From Rheinheimera oceanensis (GTDB lineage: Bacteria; Pseudomonadota; Gammaproteobacteria; Enterobacterales; Alteromonadaceae): a DNA stretch of 64,000 nt. The position numbers were made by a program, and so were the translations under genes. This document shows positions 26,318-33,817 of this stretch, piece after piece; within the stretch, counting starts at the first letter, position 1; every line of letters begins with the position of its first letter. Location of the stretch: NCBI RefSeq assembly GCF_018831085.1, contig NZ_JAGPNM010000006.1, positions 124,001 to 188,000 of the forward strand, read 5' to 3'. The notes below the pieces were generated by a model. It was not told where the DNA came from. It worked only from the letters and a program-made list of their open reading frames with translations, and searched no databases.

Positions 26318-27130
26318 ATGAAGTGTCCCCCTCACGTAAAACCGCGCCATTGGATTCTGCCGCTGTTAATGTTAGTAATGATTATCGGGCTACTGCCATC
26401 TTTAGCCCATGCGCAGGTTAGCTTTTGGATCCCTTGCTCAGGCAGCAAAGCCCGGGCAGAAGGACGTAGCGTGGATATTCGCTCGTATCTAAGGGTCAAT
26501 ACTGTAGGTATGCAGGTTAATGACATCGAAAATCTTTATTGTGTTACTCAGGTAAAATGTGTTGCCTTGGGTTACTGCCAGGCTGCGTCGCCGGAACAGC
26601 AGGCCGCGGCAGATGAACTAAAGCGGGAAATGGCAGCTGAAGAGTTACAAATACAGCGCGAGCGGCAAGCCAAAGCAGCTGAGGCCGAGCGTAAGCGTCT
26701 GCAAGCGGAGGAAGATCGTAAACGCCAGTTGGCTGCAATAGCAGCAGAGCAAGCTCGCCGGGAAAAACTGGCTGCAGCTGAGGCAAAGCGCTTACAGCTT
26801 TCTGCGCAGAATGCTAAGCGTTTAGTAGAAGCGCGCGAAGAAGCCCGTAAAAAAATGCCGCGCCAGCCAGAAAAATGCACGCATGATTATGCCGCTTATA
26901 CAAAAAAGTTGGATTTCACTCCCGTCGTCATGTTGCAGGCCAAAGCCATGAAAGATTACGCCGCGCTTGACCGCAGTAAATTATGCAATGGTCATCCTGG
27001 TACACTGGCACCGTTGCAATGTTCACAACCTGTCAATTTCTTCGGCGCCAAGATCGCGTCCTGTACAGCAGAAATGCATTGCCCTGCCCGGCAGGAAACC
27101 AAATCCTGCAACCGCGCCAGTGCCCAATAG
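26318..27130 (+). CDS. Exported protein with Lys/Arg/Glu/Ala coiled coil and Cys-rich tail
   Basis: A 270-residue protein with a cleavable signal peptide ending LAHAQ after a long basic N-region. A 60-residue globular part with four Cys follows, then a highly charged helix of about 115 residues (AAADELKREMAAEELQIQRERQAKAA and similar repeats), TolA-like in composition. The last 80 residues carry six or more Cys (KLCNGH, LQCSQP, ASCTAEMHCPA, KSCNR), suggesting disulfides in the periplasm. No family is recognised. AGGAG precedes the ATG. The next gene, a lipoprotein, starts 14 bases after the stop, so the pair is probably one operon and may form a periplasmic assembly. Confidence 0.7.
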   Translation: MKCPPHVKPRHWILPLLMLVMIIGLLPSLAHAQVSFWIPCSGSKARAEGRSVDIRSYLRVNTVGMQVNDIENLYCVTQVKCVALGYCQAASPEQQAAADELKREMAAEELQIQRERQAKAAEAERKRLQAEEDRKRQLAAIAAEQARREKLAAAEAKRLQLSAQNAKRLVEAREEARKKMPRQPEKCTHDYAAYTKKLDFTPVVMLQAKAMKDYAALDRSKLCNGHPGTLAPLQCSQPVNFFGAKIASCTAEMHCPARQETKSCNRASAQ

Positions 27131-27144
27131 CGGAGATTTTACCT

Positions 27145-28200
27145 ATGCATCTTATAACACTTTGTTTCCGTTTGCTGCTGTGCGGTTGTTACGGCCTGCT
27201 TTTGCTGTCTTGCTCAGCTACTATCTCTGTTCTTGAGCAAGAGAGCTGGAAACAATTCTCAGCAGCGGCCGAGGCGCAACCGGAACGCCAAGGCGCAGTA
27301 AACCTGCAATTTGCCTGGGAAATCCCCAATAAACGTCTGCTAATGCTGGCGCAGATTAACGAAGAGGAGGTGATGCTATATCAGATCGATCACAAAGCAG
27401 GCTTAAAACCCAGCGATGACGCCAAGCGGGTTACCTGTTACTTTCAGAGAAATCAGTTGTATTGTGCAGGCCCTACAGACACTGCGCCATTGCTTGTTGC
27501 CGGGGTAGATGCCGATGTGTGGGCAATGTTGGAAGCTCATGCCATAGTGCAAATTGATAAAATAAATACCTATAGCCAGCGGACACTGCAGGCGCAGTTG
27601 CATACACAGCAGATGCCACAGGTCGACCTGATGCGGCAACGCCACCCTTTCGAGTGGGGCGGCGAGTACGAAACAGTAGAAAATGCCCAAGCGTTCCTTG
27701 ATGCCGTAACCGCGCAAGGCACGCTTTTCCGCAGCTCCTGGCCCAGAACACCGTGGTTGGGGTCACAAGGCAATGAATGGCAGAATCAAGGTGATGTAGT
27801 CACGCTTAAAACAACAGAGCGCTGCATAACCCTGGCAAGTTCAGCCTCCCGCACCGCATTCCACTACAATCACGATTTCTGGGCAGCCGATACGGTTAAG
27901 TTTTTAACTAACTATCGCTGGCAACAACCCATCGACTGGCGGAATATTAAAGGCATTAGAGCAGAAAATGACGGAGTTTTCTTTCATGGCCATTATGCCA
28001 GGGCTTTTCACGAGAAGGGCCTTGCTTATCTTAGTGGTTGGAGTCCTTCTATCATTACTGCCAATGCCTCTACGTTTGATCCCGAAGATTACAGTGTAGC
28101 CGACTGGAATGTGCATCTGCTGTTGCCCGATGTAGCAGGCCTGCGGGAGAGAGTACTGTATGCTGTAACATATCTCGACATCATGTGTAGTAAGGGTTAG
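27145..28200 (+). CDS. Hypothetical lipoprotein, partner of the coiled-coil protein
   Basis: A 351-residue predicted lipoprotein with signal MHLITLCFRLLLCGCYGLLLLSC and lipobox LLSC. The ATG at 27145, with GGAGAT upstream, is preferred to an in-frame start inside the previous gene. No known domain is recognised. The C-terminal 150 residues are rich in Trp, His and Tyr (WLGSQGNEWQNQG, FHYNHDFWAADTV, FHGHYARAFHEKGLAYLSGW), which is unusual and could indicate a binding face. A function cannot be assigned. It is co-oriented and 14 bases from the coiled-coil gene, and is followed by the second DUF3096 copy on the other strand. Confidence 0.65.
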   Translation: MHLITLCFRLLLCGCYGLLLLSCSATISVLEQESWKQFSAAAEAQPERQGAVNLQFAWEIPNKRLLMLAQINEEEVMLYQIDHKAGLKPSDDAKRVTCYFQRNQLYCAGPTDTAPLLVAGVDADVWAMLEAHAIVQIDKINTYSQRTLQAQLHTQQMPQVDLMRQRHPFEWGGEYETVENAQAFLDAVTAQGTLFRSSWPRTPWLGSQGNEWQNQGDVVTLKTTERCITLASSASRTAFHYNHDFWAADTVKFLTNYRWQQPIDWRNIKGIRAENDGVFFHGHYARAFHEKGLAYLSGWSPSIITANASTFDPEDYSVADWNVHLLLPDVAGLRERVLYAVTYLDIMCSKG

Positions 28201-28232
28201 TCATGGCGTTAGCTTCGATCTGCCCCAGTTAA

Positions 28233-28376
28233 TCAGATTTGTAAACCAAAAATCTGGATTACGCCTACGGCAATCAGATAAATAGCCACAACATAGTTTA
28301 GGATCCTGGGCCGGATCAATATCAGAATACCGGCAACGATGGAGAGCACCGGAATAAGGTCAATATGCAGAGTCAT
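28233..28376 (-). CDS. DUF3096 mini-membrane protein, copy 2
   Basis: A 47-residue frame almost identical to the gene at 25356 (Thr instead of Ala at position 2) and two residues longer at the C-terminus, because the repeat ends before the stop codon and new sequence supplies Gln-Ile and TGA. It has the same Shine-Dalgarno region. Two short membrane helices are predicted. It is convergent with the lipoprotein gene. Retention of an intact frame in both copies argues that the product is made. Confidence 0.85.
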   Translation of the reverse strand: MTLHIDLIPVLSIVAGILILIRPRILNYVVAIYLIAVGVIQIFGLQI

Positions 28377-28455
28377 AGTCCTGTCCTTTAATGTTTGATT
28401 GTGCTGGGTTAACTAAAACATTCTGCTGCCTGGCAGGGAATATAGCAATTCATTA
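28246..28455. repeat. 210-bp direct repeat, copy 2
   Basis: Second copy of the repeat at 25363-25572, same orientation, six mismatches. Together the copies bracket 2.67 kb holding DUF5655, the coiled-coil protein and the lipoprotein. Confidence 0.95.
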
Positions 28456-28539
28456 CGGCAAGGCTAGCTCATTAATACTTTACACTACACTTCAACTCAG
28501 CAAGATCCGGGTCGGCAGGCTGGGCGCAACCTCTTAAAA

Positions 28540-28581
28540 TTGGCTCTGTTTCAATCAGACACTAATTTCAAACAGAACCAA
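28540..28581. promoter_or_regulatory. Long inverted repeat just before the SDR ribosome site
   Basis: TTGGCTCTGTTT (28540-28551) pairs with AAACAGAACCAA (28570-28581), 11 of 12 positions, across 18 bases. The right arm abuts AGAGG, the ribosome site of the SDR gene. It could be a dimeric operator or a 5' leader hairpin controlling the operon. Confidence 0.45.
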
Positions 28582-28591
28582 GAGGCCGGAT

Positions 28592-29356
28592 ATGAATACT
28601 CTCGAGAATAAAGTTGTCATTGTTACTGGTGCCAGTGCCGGTATTGGCCGGGCAACCGCACGCCTGTTCGCCAAAGAAGGCGCTTCTGTGGTGCTGGCCG
28701 CACGAAGAGAGCCTGAGCTTCAATCTTTAGCTAACCTTATCACTGATGAAGGCGGACAAGCGCTGGCAATTGCGGGCGATGTTGGTGAAGAAGAATTTGC
28801 CAGGGCTCTGGTCGAGCAGACTTTAGCCCGGTTTGGCCGCCTGGATGTCGCATTTAATAATGCTGGCATATTAGGTGCCAGAGGGCCGGTTCCCGACATG
28901 TCTTTGAGTGATTGGAATCAGGTTATCGCAACGAATCTGACGAGTGCTTTTCTGGCGGCGAAGTACCAACTTCCTGCCATGTTGGCTGGCGGTAGCGGCT
29001 CCATAATTTTTACCTCTACTTTTGTGGGCTATACAGCAGGTATGCCGGGAATGTCTGCATATGCCGCCAGCAAAGCGGGGCTGATTGGCCTTACCCAGGT
29101 ACTTGCCTGTGAGTACGGCTGTCATAATATCCGGGTAAATGCGTTGTTGCCGGGTGGAACTGATACAGCTGCAGCACAGGAATTTGCGGGTACGCCAGAA
29201 GCGAAAGAGTTTGTCTGCAATCTGCACGCACTTAAACGTATTGCTACGCCAGAGGAGATTGCCCAATCTGCACTCTATCTGGCTTCCGATGCGTCCAGCT
29301 TTACTACGGGATCAGCGATGCTGGTAGATGGCGGCGTTTCCATAAACCGGGTTTGA
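28592..29356 (+). CDS. SDR family NAD(P)-dependent oxidoreductase
   Basis: A 254-residue classical short-chain dehydrogenase. The cofactor motif TGASAGIG is at the N-terminus; AARR at the end of the second strand suggests NADP. NNAG, a catalytic Ser region, and Tyr157/Lys161 in YAASK follow. The C-terminal YLASDASSFTTGSAMLVDGG is typical. GAGG precedes the ATG. Its stop overlaps the region just before the AraC/Ogt-like gene, which starts 12 bases after it, so they are one operon. A link to alkylation damage or aldehyde detoxification is inference from this pairing. Confidence 0.93.
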   Translation: MNTLENKVVIVTGASAGIGRATARLFAKEGASVVLAARREPELQSLANLITDEGGQALAIAGDVGEEEFARALVEQTLARFGRLDVAFNNAGILGARGPVPDMSLSDWNQVIATNLTSAFLAAKYQLPAMLAGGSGSIIFTSTFVGYTAGMPGMSAYAASKAGLIGLTQVLACEYGCHNIRVNALLPGGTDTAAAQEFAGTPEAKEFVCNLHALKRIATPEEIAQSALYLASDASSFTTGSAMLVDGGVSINRV

Positions 29357-29367
29357 GAGGTATTGTT

Positions 29368-30195
29368 ATGTCGGACTACGATCGTATTGAAAAAGCTATG
29401 GTCTATATGGTGGACAGGGCTGCTGATCAACCCAGTTTGGCAGAGATTGCCGCCCATATACACCTGAGTCCTTATCACTTTCAGCGGCTTTTTTGCCGCT
29501 GGGCAGGCACAACTCCAAAGCGCTTTTTGCAGGTCCTGACATTGGAACGGGGTAAAAAGCTGCTGGACGAATCCCGCTGCCTGCTCGACGTATCACATGA
29601 GCTTGGACTAAGTGGCAGTTCAAGGCTGCATGATCATTTTGTGCAGATTGAGGCTGTCACACCAGGCGAGTATAAGAGCCGGGGAAGGCAGCTGAATATA
29701 GAATATGGTTTACATTCTACTCCGCTGGGGCCTATGTTTGTGGCAGTAACCCCGCGTGGTGTTTGCCGGGCAGAGTTCATCGGCTTTAATACTGTGCCGG
29801 TGTTACTGGATGACTTGCATAACGCCTGGCCTTTGAGTGCAATCACAGAAAATCTCACATCTACGCGTCATGCCATTGATGCTTTTTTTGGCGCAAATAT
29901 AACATCAAGGCAGGGTCCTCTGTCGCTGCATGTGGCAGGCACCAATTTCCAGATCGCTGTGTGGCGCGCCCTGCTCAAAATCCCTCCTGGCGCTGTGGCT
30001 AGCTATGCCAGGGTTGCTAAGTCGCTCGGTGCCCCTAACGCAGCAAGAGCAGTTGGTAACGCTATTGGCGCGAACCCGGTTGCTTTACTGATCCCATGCC
30101 ATCGGGTTATACAGCAAAGTGGTGCACTGGGCGGTTACCGCTGGGGGTCTGCGAAGAAGCTAATGGCGCAAACATGGGAAAGCATGTTTATCTAG
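29368..30195 (+). CDS. AraC-type HTH fused to O6-methylguanine-DNA methyltransferase
   Basis: A 275-residue two-domain protein. Residues 1-105 are an AraC-type helix-turn-helix (SLAEIAAHIHLSPYHFQRLFCRWAGTTPKRFLQ). Residues 110-275 are an Ogt/Ada-C methyltransferase with acceptor Cys244 in PCHRV and the usual GNAIGANPVALLIPCHR and GGYRWG. It transfers the alkyl group from damaged guanine to itself. The Ada N-terminal zinc domain that senses methyl phosphotriesters is missing, so activation would have to work through the remaining domains. AGAGG precedes the ATG. It is the second gene of an operon with the SDR. Confidence 0.93.
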   Translation: MSDYDRIEKAMVYMVDRAADQPSLAEIAAHIHLSPYHFQRLFCRWAGTTPKRFLQVLTLERGKKLLDESRCLLDVSHELGLSGSSRLHDHFVQIEAVTPGEYKSRGRQLNIEYGLHSTPLGPMFVAVTPRGVCRAEFIGFNTVPVLLDDLHNAWPLSAITENLTSTRHAIDAFFGANITSRQGPLSLHVAGTNFQIAVWRALLKIPPGAVASYARVAKSLGAPNAARAVGNAIGANPVALLIPCHRVIQQSGALGGYRWGSAKKLMAQTWESMFI

Positions 30196-30315
30196 GCAAA
30201 CCTTCTAATACTATCTTCTTTGTCTCAGATCCAGTTTAATTAAGCCGGTAAGTGAACACCGCCGCTGTGCAAAACATCGGGCAAGCAACAGCCAACACCA
30301 CTACGGAGTTTGACA

Positions 30316-30822
30316 ATGACTGGCATTACTTTTAGCGCACCCATCACCATACGCGGTATTAATCCGTACGTACTGGTAAGCGGCGAGCTGGCTACGCAGC
30401 TAAAAGAGCAGTGGCGTAAACCACTGCCGGTGCTGGTGCAGGTAAACGGCAAACCTGAACCACCGTGGCGGATTAATATGATGCCGGTTGGTGACGGCAG
30501 TTTTTATTTGTATCTGCATGCCGATGTGCTCAACGCATCCGGCACCGGGGTTGGTGACGTGGTACAGGTAGCGCTGCAATTTGATGCCGCCTACACGCCC
30601 GGACCTGTTGATCCGATGCCAGACTGGTTTCGCGTAGCGTTAGAGCAAAACCCAGCAGCCAGCCAGCGCTGGGCAGCCCTTATTCCAAGCCTGCAAAAAG
30701 AAATTTTGCGCTATCTGGCCCGGCTAAAGTCTGCTGAGGCACAGGCGCGCAATACCAAACTGGCAATATATGTGCTGGCTGGGGGTAAGGCGCGCTTTCT
30801 GGCGCGTTCCTGGAACGAATAA
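30316..30822 (+). CDS. DUF1905/YdeI-OmdA-like protein
   Basis: A 168-residue cytoplasmic protein. The first 90 residues match the DUF1905 beta-barrel pattern (INPYVLVSGELATQLKEQWRKPLPVLVQVNGKP, then DVVQVALQFD). The C-terminal half has the bacteriocin-protection YdeI/OmdA-like helices (FRVALEQNPAASQRWAALIPSLQKEILRYLARLKSAEAQARN). GGAG lies seven bases before the ATG. A role is not established for the family; YdeI-type proteins are linked to stress or bacteriocin tolerance in enterobacteria. It is monocistronic and convergent with the ArsR gene. Confidence 0.82.
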   Translation: MTGITFSAPITIRGINPYVLVSGELATQLKEQWRKPLPVLVQVNGKPEPPWRINMMPVGDGSFYLYLHADVLNASGTGVGDVVQVALQFDAAYTPGPVDPMPDWFRVALEQNPAASQRWAALIPSLQKEILRYLARLKSAEAQARNTKLAIYVLAGGKARFLARSWNE

Positions 30823-30854
30823 GCCGGCGCCGGGGTAACCGCCAGACCTGGCAT

Positions 30855-31172
30855 TCACTGCTCGGTAAACTGTTTTAATGCCTGTAAGCGCTTGTCCCAC
30901 TGGGCTTCCAACCTGGCGATAAAGTCCCGCCCTTGCTGCAGAGCAACGGCATCCAGCTGCACTTTAACTTCACGCCCCACCGGGTGCAGCTGTACTACTT
31001 TAGCTGACACCAGCGCCTGAATTTGCTTACGCGCACCCTGGCGGCTAATACCGAGATCTTTAGATAATTCGCCCATACACAGTGCTGTACCGTTCGATAA
31101 CCGCTGCACTATCTGCAACCGCACCGGGTCGCCCAATGCTTTAAATATCTGTGCTATGGCTAGCTGGCTCAC
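30855..31172 (-). CDS. ArsR-family winged-helix regulator
   Basis: A 105-residue HTH protein (IAQIFKALGDPVRLQIVQRLSNGTALCMGELSKDLGISRQGARKQIQALVSAKVVQLHPVGREVKVQLD). It lacks obvious metal-binding Cys pairs, as in the subgroup paired with AHSA1-like proteins. The GTG start overlaps the stop of the SRPBCC gene by three bases, and GAGGAG sits upstream, so both are translated together. It probably represses its own operon through the inverted repeat at 31633. The C-terminal helix extends after residue 80. Confidence 0.9.
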   Translation of the reverse strand: MSQLAIAQIFKALGDPVRLQIVQRLSNGTALCMGELSKDLGISRQGARKQIQALVSAKVVQLHPVGREVKVQLDAVALQQGRDFIARLEAQWDKRLQALKQFTEQ

Positions 31173-31615
31173 TTGCTCTCCTCACTAAAGTATTGTTGTA
31201 GCCGCATCAGCATAAAGTCCCAGCCGTCGCTGTTTTGTGCCAAACTGCTGGCAGCGATTTGTGGCGGTAAATCGGCAAAACCACTTTCCGTTAAGCTCAC
31301 TTTGCATCGGCCCGGCTCTAACTCTGCAATACGAAATTCTACCAGAGTGTGCGGCACGGTTAGTACTTCACCGGTGAAGTTATTGCCGCCAGGCACCCAA
31401 CGATAGGCAAAATAGTTGTAAGGGTTGGCGGCTTCAATATAAACACTGCTTCTGTGTTTTTCACCAAAGCCGAATACCGCTTGTGCACCCTGCCGGTAGT
31501 CGCCTGTTAACGTATCGGGAAACCACTTTACCACCTGCTCCGGTGTGGCAATGGCGTTATATATGCGCTCGGCACTGGCATTAATGGTTAGCTCGCGCTG
31601 AATAGTGTTTTGCAT
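31169..31615 (-). CDS. SRPBCC/AHSA1-like protein
   Basis: A 148-residue START-like fold protein with the AHSA1 pattern: INASAERIYNAIATPEQVVKWFPD at the N-terminus and a C-terminal helix WDFMLMRLQQYFSEE. Such proteins bind hydrophobic ligands or act as Hsp90-activator-like factors. It is the first gene of a two-gene operon with the ArsR regulator, a very common pairing in which the regulator and ligand-binding protein are linked. The ligand is unknown. Confidence 0.9.
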   Translation of the reverse strand: MQNTIQRELTINASAERIYNAIATPEQVVKWFPDTLTGDYRQGAQAVFGFGEKHRSSVYIEAANPYNYFAYRWVPGGNNFTGEVLTVPHTLVEFRIAELEPGRCKVSLTESGFADLPPQIAASSLAQNSDGWDFMLMRLQQYFSEESK

Positions 31616-31632
31616 AAGTTGCTCCGTATCTG

Positions 31633-31657
31633 AGTTTAGCTTGACTACAGCTTAACT
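31633..31657. promoter_or_regulatory. Candidate ArsR operator
   Basis: AGTTTAGC and GCTTAACT form an imperfect inverted repeat (7 of 8) with a 9-base spacer. It lies 18-42 bases upstream of the SRPBCC start, where an autorepressor would bind. Confidence 0.35.
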
Positions 31658-31673
31658 AAAACACAGCACAGCC

Positions 31674-31705
31674 AAACATGCAACCTTTTGGTTGCATGTT
31701 TTTTT
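31674..31705 (+). terminator. Strong plus-strand terminator in a divergent promoter region
   Basis: A 12-bp perfect stem, AAACATGCAACC and GGTTGCATGTTT, has a TTTT loop and is followed by TTTT. It is oriented to stop plus-strand transcripts, yet no plus-strand gene lies between it and the divergent SRPBCC start 59 bases to its left. It may be a leader attenuator for the DUF4287 gene or end a short RNA. Confidence 0.7.
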
Positions 31706-31787
31706 ATAGCACTTTATTTGCCATGTCGAATTTTCCCGCTATGGTACGACTACACCTTGCTATCACTTAACTAACAGGAGAAACCCA

Positions 31788-31997
31788 ATGAGCACAGAAC
31801 AAGCTGTTAAAGGCCCGGCGTCTTACTTTCCGTCGATTGAAAAAAACTACGGCCAAAGCATACAACACTGGTTAACCTTACTGGATAACGTGAAAGATCA
31901 GCCGCATATGGCTCAGGTCGCGTTTTTAAAAACGCAGCATGGCATTGGCCACGGCCATGCCAATGCGCTGGTTGCCTATTATCGCGCCCAAAAATAG
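31788..31997 (+). CDS. DUF4287 small protein
   Basis: A 69-residue protein matching DUF4287: YFPSIEKNYGQSIQHWLTLLD, a KTQHGIGHGHANALVAYYRA closing helix. AGGAG precedes the ATG. DUF4287 is a helical domain found alone or at the end of DUF5655 and related proteins; no function is established. Note that an intact DUF5655 gene is present 6 kb upstream, so the two families often found fused occur separately in this window. It is monocistronic, downstream of the terminator at 31674. Confidence 0.88.
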   Translation: MSTEQAVKGPASYFPSIEKNYGQSIQHWLTLLDNVKDQPHMAQVAFLKTQHGIGHGHANALVAYYRAQK

Positions 31998-32018
31998 GCC
32001 AACTGCAGATATATTAGG

Positions 32019-32771
32019 TTACTTGTGATTAGTTACCTGAATTTTGTTCTCTTGCTGGACAGAGTAAAACTCTGCATAAAGGCTACGGGCAAATTGGGCC
32101 GTCGCCACCATTTTATCTGCCGCAACATACAGAGCATCATCTTCAGGTAAAAAATAAAGCTGTTCGGTATATAACAACTGCACTGCTAACGCATGATGTA
32201 AAAAATCCATTCCTGACTGTGAGCGCATTAAAGGGTTAGCCCCTTTTTCCAGCATATATCTGAGTAAATCCGGGGTGTGCTCATTTTGCGAGTACAGTAA
32301 CTTTATCAATGGGGTGTAACCGTCTTTATCTTGATGGTTAATATCTAGCCCAATAGCCAGCAACTTATTTATACACTCACGGTTATCTTCCGCTTTACGA
32401 AAATACCCGATGTGGTGCAATGCGTTACCATCGTCATCAAATGTTGAAGCAGCACCGAAGGCTATGAGTACATCAATCGTTGATACAGAGCAGCCTTCTG
32501 CACTTGTCATCAACAAGTAAAGCGGGTTCTCTACAGCAAACAGTTGCTGCAAACTCTGTTGAGGTAAAGACTGAAGGTATTTTTCAAGAGCGGGCGCATC
32601 ATCACTCAGTACCAGTTGTTGCAACCTTTGACGTTCTGACGCAACCAAAACACTGTTCGGATCTATCTCTGCGTGGAGCTGAATAAAAGGAGTTAATAAT
32701 GTCATTACGGTCAATGACATTATGAAAGCTTGTAGCAATATTTTATTTAATATCCGACAAAATAAAACCAT
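32019..32771 (-). CDS. Exported ankyrin-repeat protein
   Basis: A 250-residue protein, last of a three-gene overlapping cassette. From the ATG at 32771 it has a signal-peptide-like hydrophobic stretch (about residues 8-32, ending LHAEID). At least three ankyrin-like units follow: GNALHHIGYFRKAEDNRECINKLLAIGLDINHQ, DGYTPLIKLLYSQNEHTPDLLRYMLEKGANPL, and SGMDFLHHALAVQLL. The start is uncertain; other Met codons lie just upstream, inside the previous gene. It is AT-richer than neighbours. Periplasmic ankyrin proteins often act as immunity or protein-binding partners; this is inference only. Confidence 0.75.
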   Translation of the reverse strand: MVLFCRILNKILLQAFIMSLTVMTLLTPFIQLHAEIDPNSVLVASERQRLQQLVLSDDAPALEKYLQSLPQQSLQQLFAVENPLYLLMTSAEGCSVSTIDVLIAFGAASTFDDDGNALHHIGYFRKAEDNRECINKLLAIGLDINHQDKDGYTPLIKLLYSQNEHTPDLLRYMLEKGANPLMRSQSGMDFLHHALAVQLLYTEQLYFLPEDDALYVAADKMVATAQFARSLYAEFYSVQQENKIQVTNHK

Positions 32772-32775
32772 AGAA

Positions 32776-33285
32776 CTATTTAGCATACTGCTTTTGAACA
32801 GTAGCATTCACCTGTTGTAGAAACGTTTGTAATGGAGCATAGCAAAAATTTGTCGGCAGCTCAGTTACACCATCAGTCGTCGTTACTATGATAACATTCT
32901 TACTGTTTGGTAAACGAAGTGCATTGAAAATCGCTTTGTCTGAAAAAGATACGCTTAGCAGTTCACTCGCTAGAAAATCAGCCTGCACATCTAACGCAAG
33001 CCGTAATCTGGTATTATCAAAAGTAGCGATAAGACATTGGTCAGTCTGAAATTTCGATAACCACAGGCTTAAACGTTCCACCACATAAAAAAACAAAAAC
33101 ACTGTAACCAGTGCTAAGACAACCCGGCTGGCAGTGCTGGCCAACAGCTCGCTATTAATAAAATAATAAATAAACCCAATTGCAAAAGGCAGCATAAGAA
33201 ATTTTATCCAGGCAAGTATAGAACTGCTTTCCAAAAAAAATGCCGCTTTTGATATTTTCAACTTCAAATTAATGGCTTCTGGCAC
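32776..33285 (-). CDS. Small membrane protein, unknown family
   Basis: A 169-residue protein with two adjacent membrane helices (about residues 22-68) followed by a soluble C-terminal domain of about 100 residues. No family is recognised. It starts with GTG, 17 bases inside the end of the previous gene, and its stop is four bases before the ankyrin gene, so the three are translated as a unit. The topology (two helices, then a cytoplasmic domain with strands such as NVIIVTTTDGV) resembles PH-domain-like membrane proteins, but I cannot claim this. The DNA is roughly 35% GC, far below the amylase genes. Confidence 0.65.
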   Translation of the reverse strand: MPEAINLKLKISKAAFFLESSSILAWIKFLMLPFAIGFIYYFINSELLASTASRVVLALVTVFLFFYVVERLSLWLSKFQTDQCLIATFDNTRLRLALDVQADFLASELLSVSFSDKAIFNALRLPNSKNVIIVTTTDGVTELPTNFCYAPLQTFLQQVNATVQKQYAK

Positions 33286-33817
33286 GGCGAACTAACTCAG
33301 CCTGAATAGCTTGACGGCCTGATTCATGATTAAAGTAAAAGCCCCAAATCATCACAGTAAGAACAGGATGTGCGCGGCCAATGCCTGCTTTCGGCGTTCT
33401 ACTGCTTTTGGCCATATCGTACAAGGATGGAACAGAAAATCCTGCACCAGCCAGCCCTAAATATGTACTTACAGATTCGGCAAATTCTAAATCAGCTTCC
33501 AGTTCATGAGTTGTCTTCGCCCAAAGCCCCCACATAGGGTTTACCATAGGATCTGTGATCTTAGCGATCGCTTTAGCTATCGCTGGCCGCCCCTGTAAAT
33601 TGTCATGGATTAAACGCATAACTTTCATCTTATCTTGTCTCGGCAAGTGATGATACAGCACGATACCAGTGAGAATTTCCAGTACAACCCCCTCAGAAAG
33701 GGCGGGCATATTGCCGCGTGCGGAAAACATATTACGCGGAAAATCAAGTAACTGACACAGGTAATCAATTTGACCTGACATAGTTTCAGGCATTCTGTAG
33801 GGTAAGGACGGTTGCAT
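33269..33817 (-). CDS. Helical protein of unknown family
   Basis: A 182-residue protein, first of the three-gene AT-rich cassette. GGAG lies seven bases before the ATG at 33817, which is preferred to a TTG at 33850. It is mostly helical, with a Pro/Met-rich beginning and a Gly/Ala-rich hydrophobic segment around residues 118-130 (YLGLAGAGFSVPSLYDMA). The end is basic (ELVRRARSH). No family is recognised. The hydrophobic helical segment could insert into membranes, as in toxins, but there is no direct evidence. A 240-base AT-rich upstream region should hold the promoter. Confidence 0.6.
   Translation of the reverse strand: MQPSLPYRMPETMSGQIDYLCQLLDFPRNMFSARGNMPALSEGVVLEILTGIVLYHHLPRQDKMKVMRLIHDNLQGRPAIAKAIAKITDPMVNPMWGLWAKTTHELEADLEFAESVSTYLGLAGAGFSVPSLYDMAKSSRTPKAGIGRAHPVLTVMIWGFYFNHESGRQAIQAELVRRARSH

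Noticed and set aside
22000..28600. A possible prophage or transposon around the duplicated genes
   Set aside because: No transposase, integrase, terminal inverted repeats or target-site duplications were seen. The repeats are direct and coding.
30360..30375. CCGTACGTAC near the start of the YdeI-like gene as another LacI operator
   Set aside because: It lacks the ATACGTAT core and is inside the coding region.
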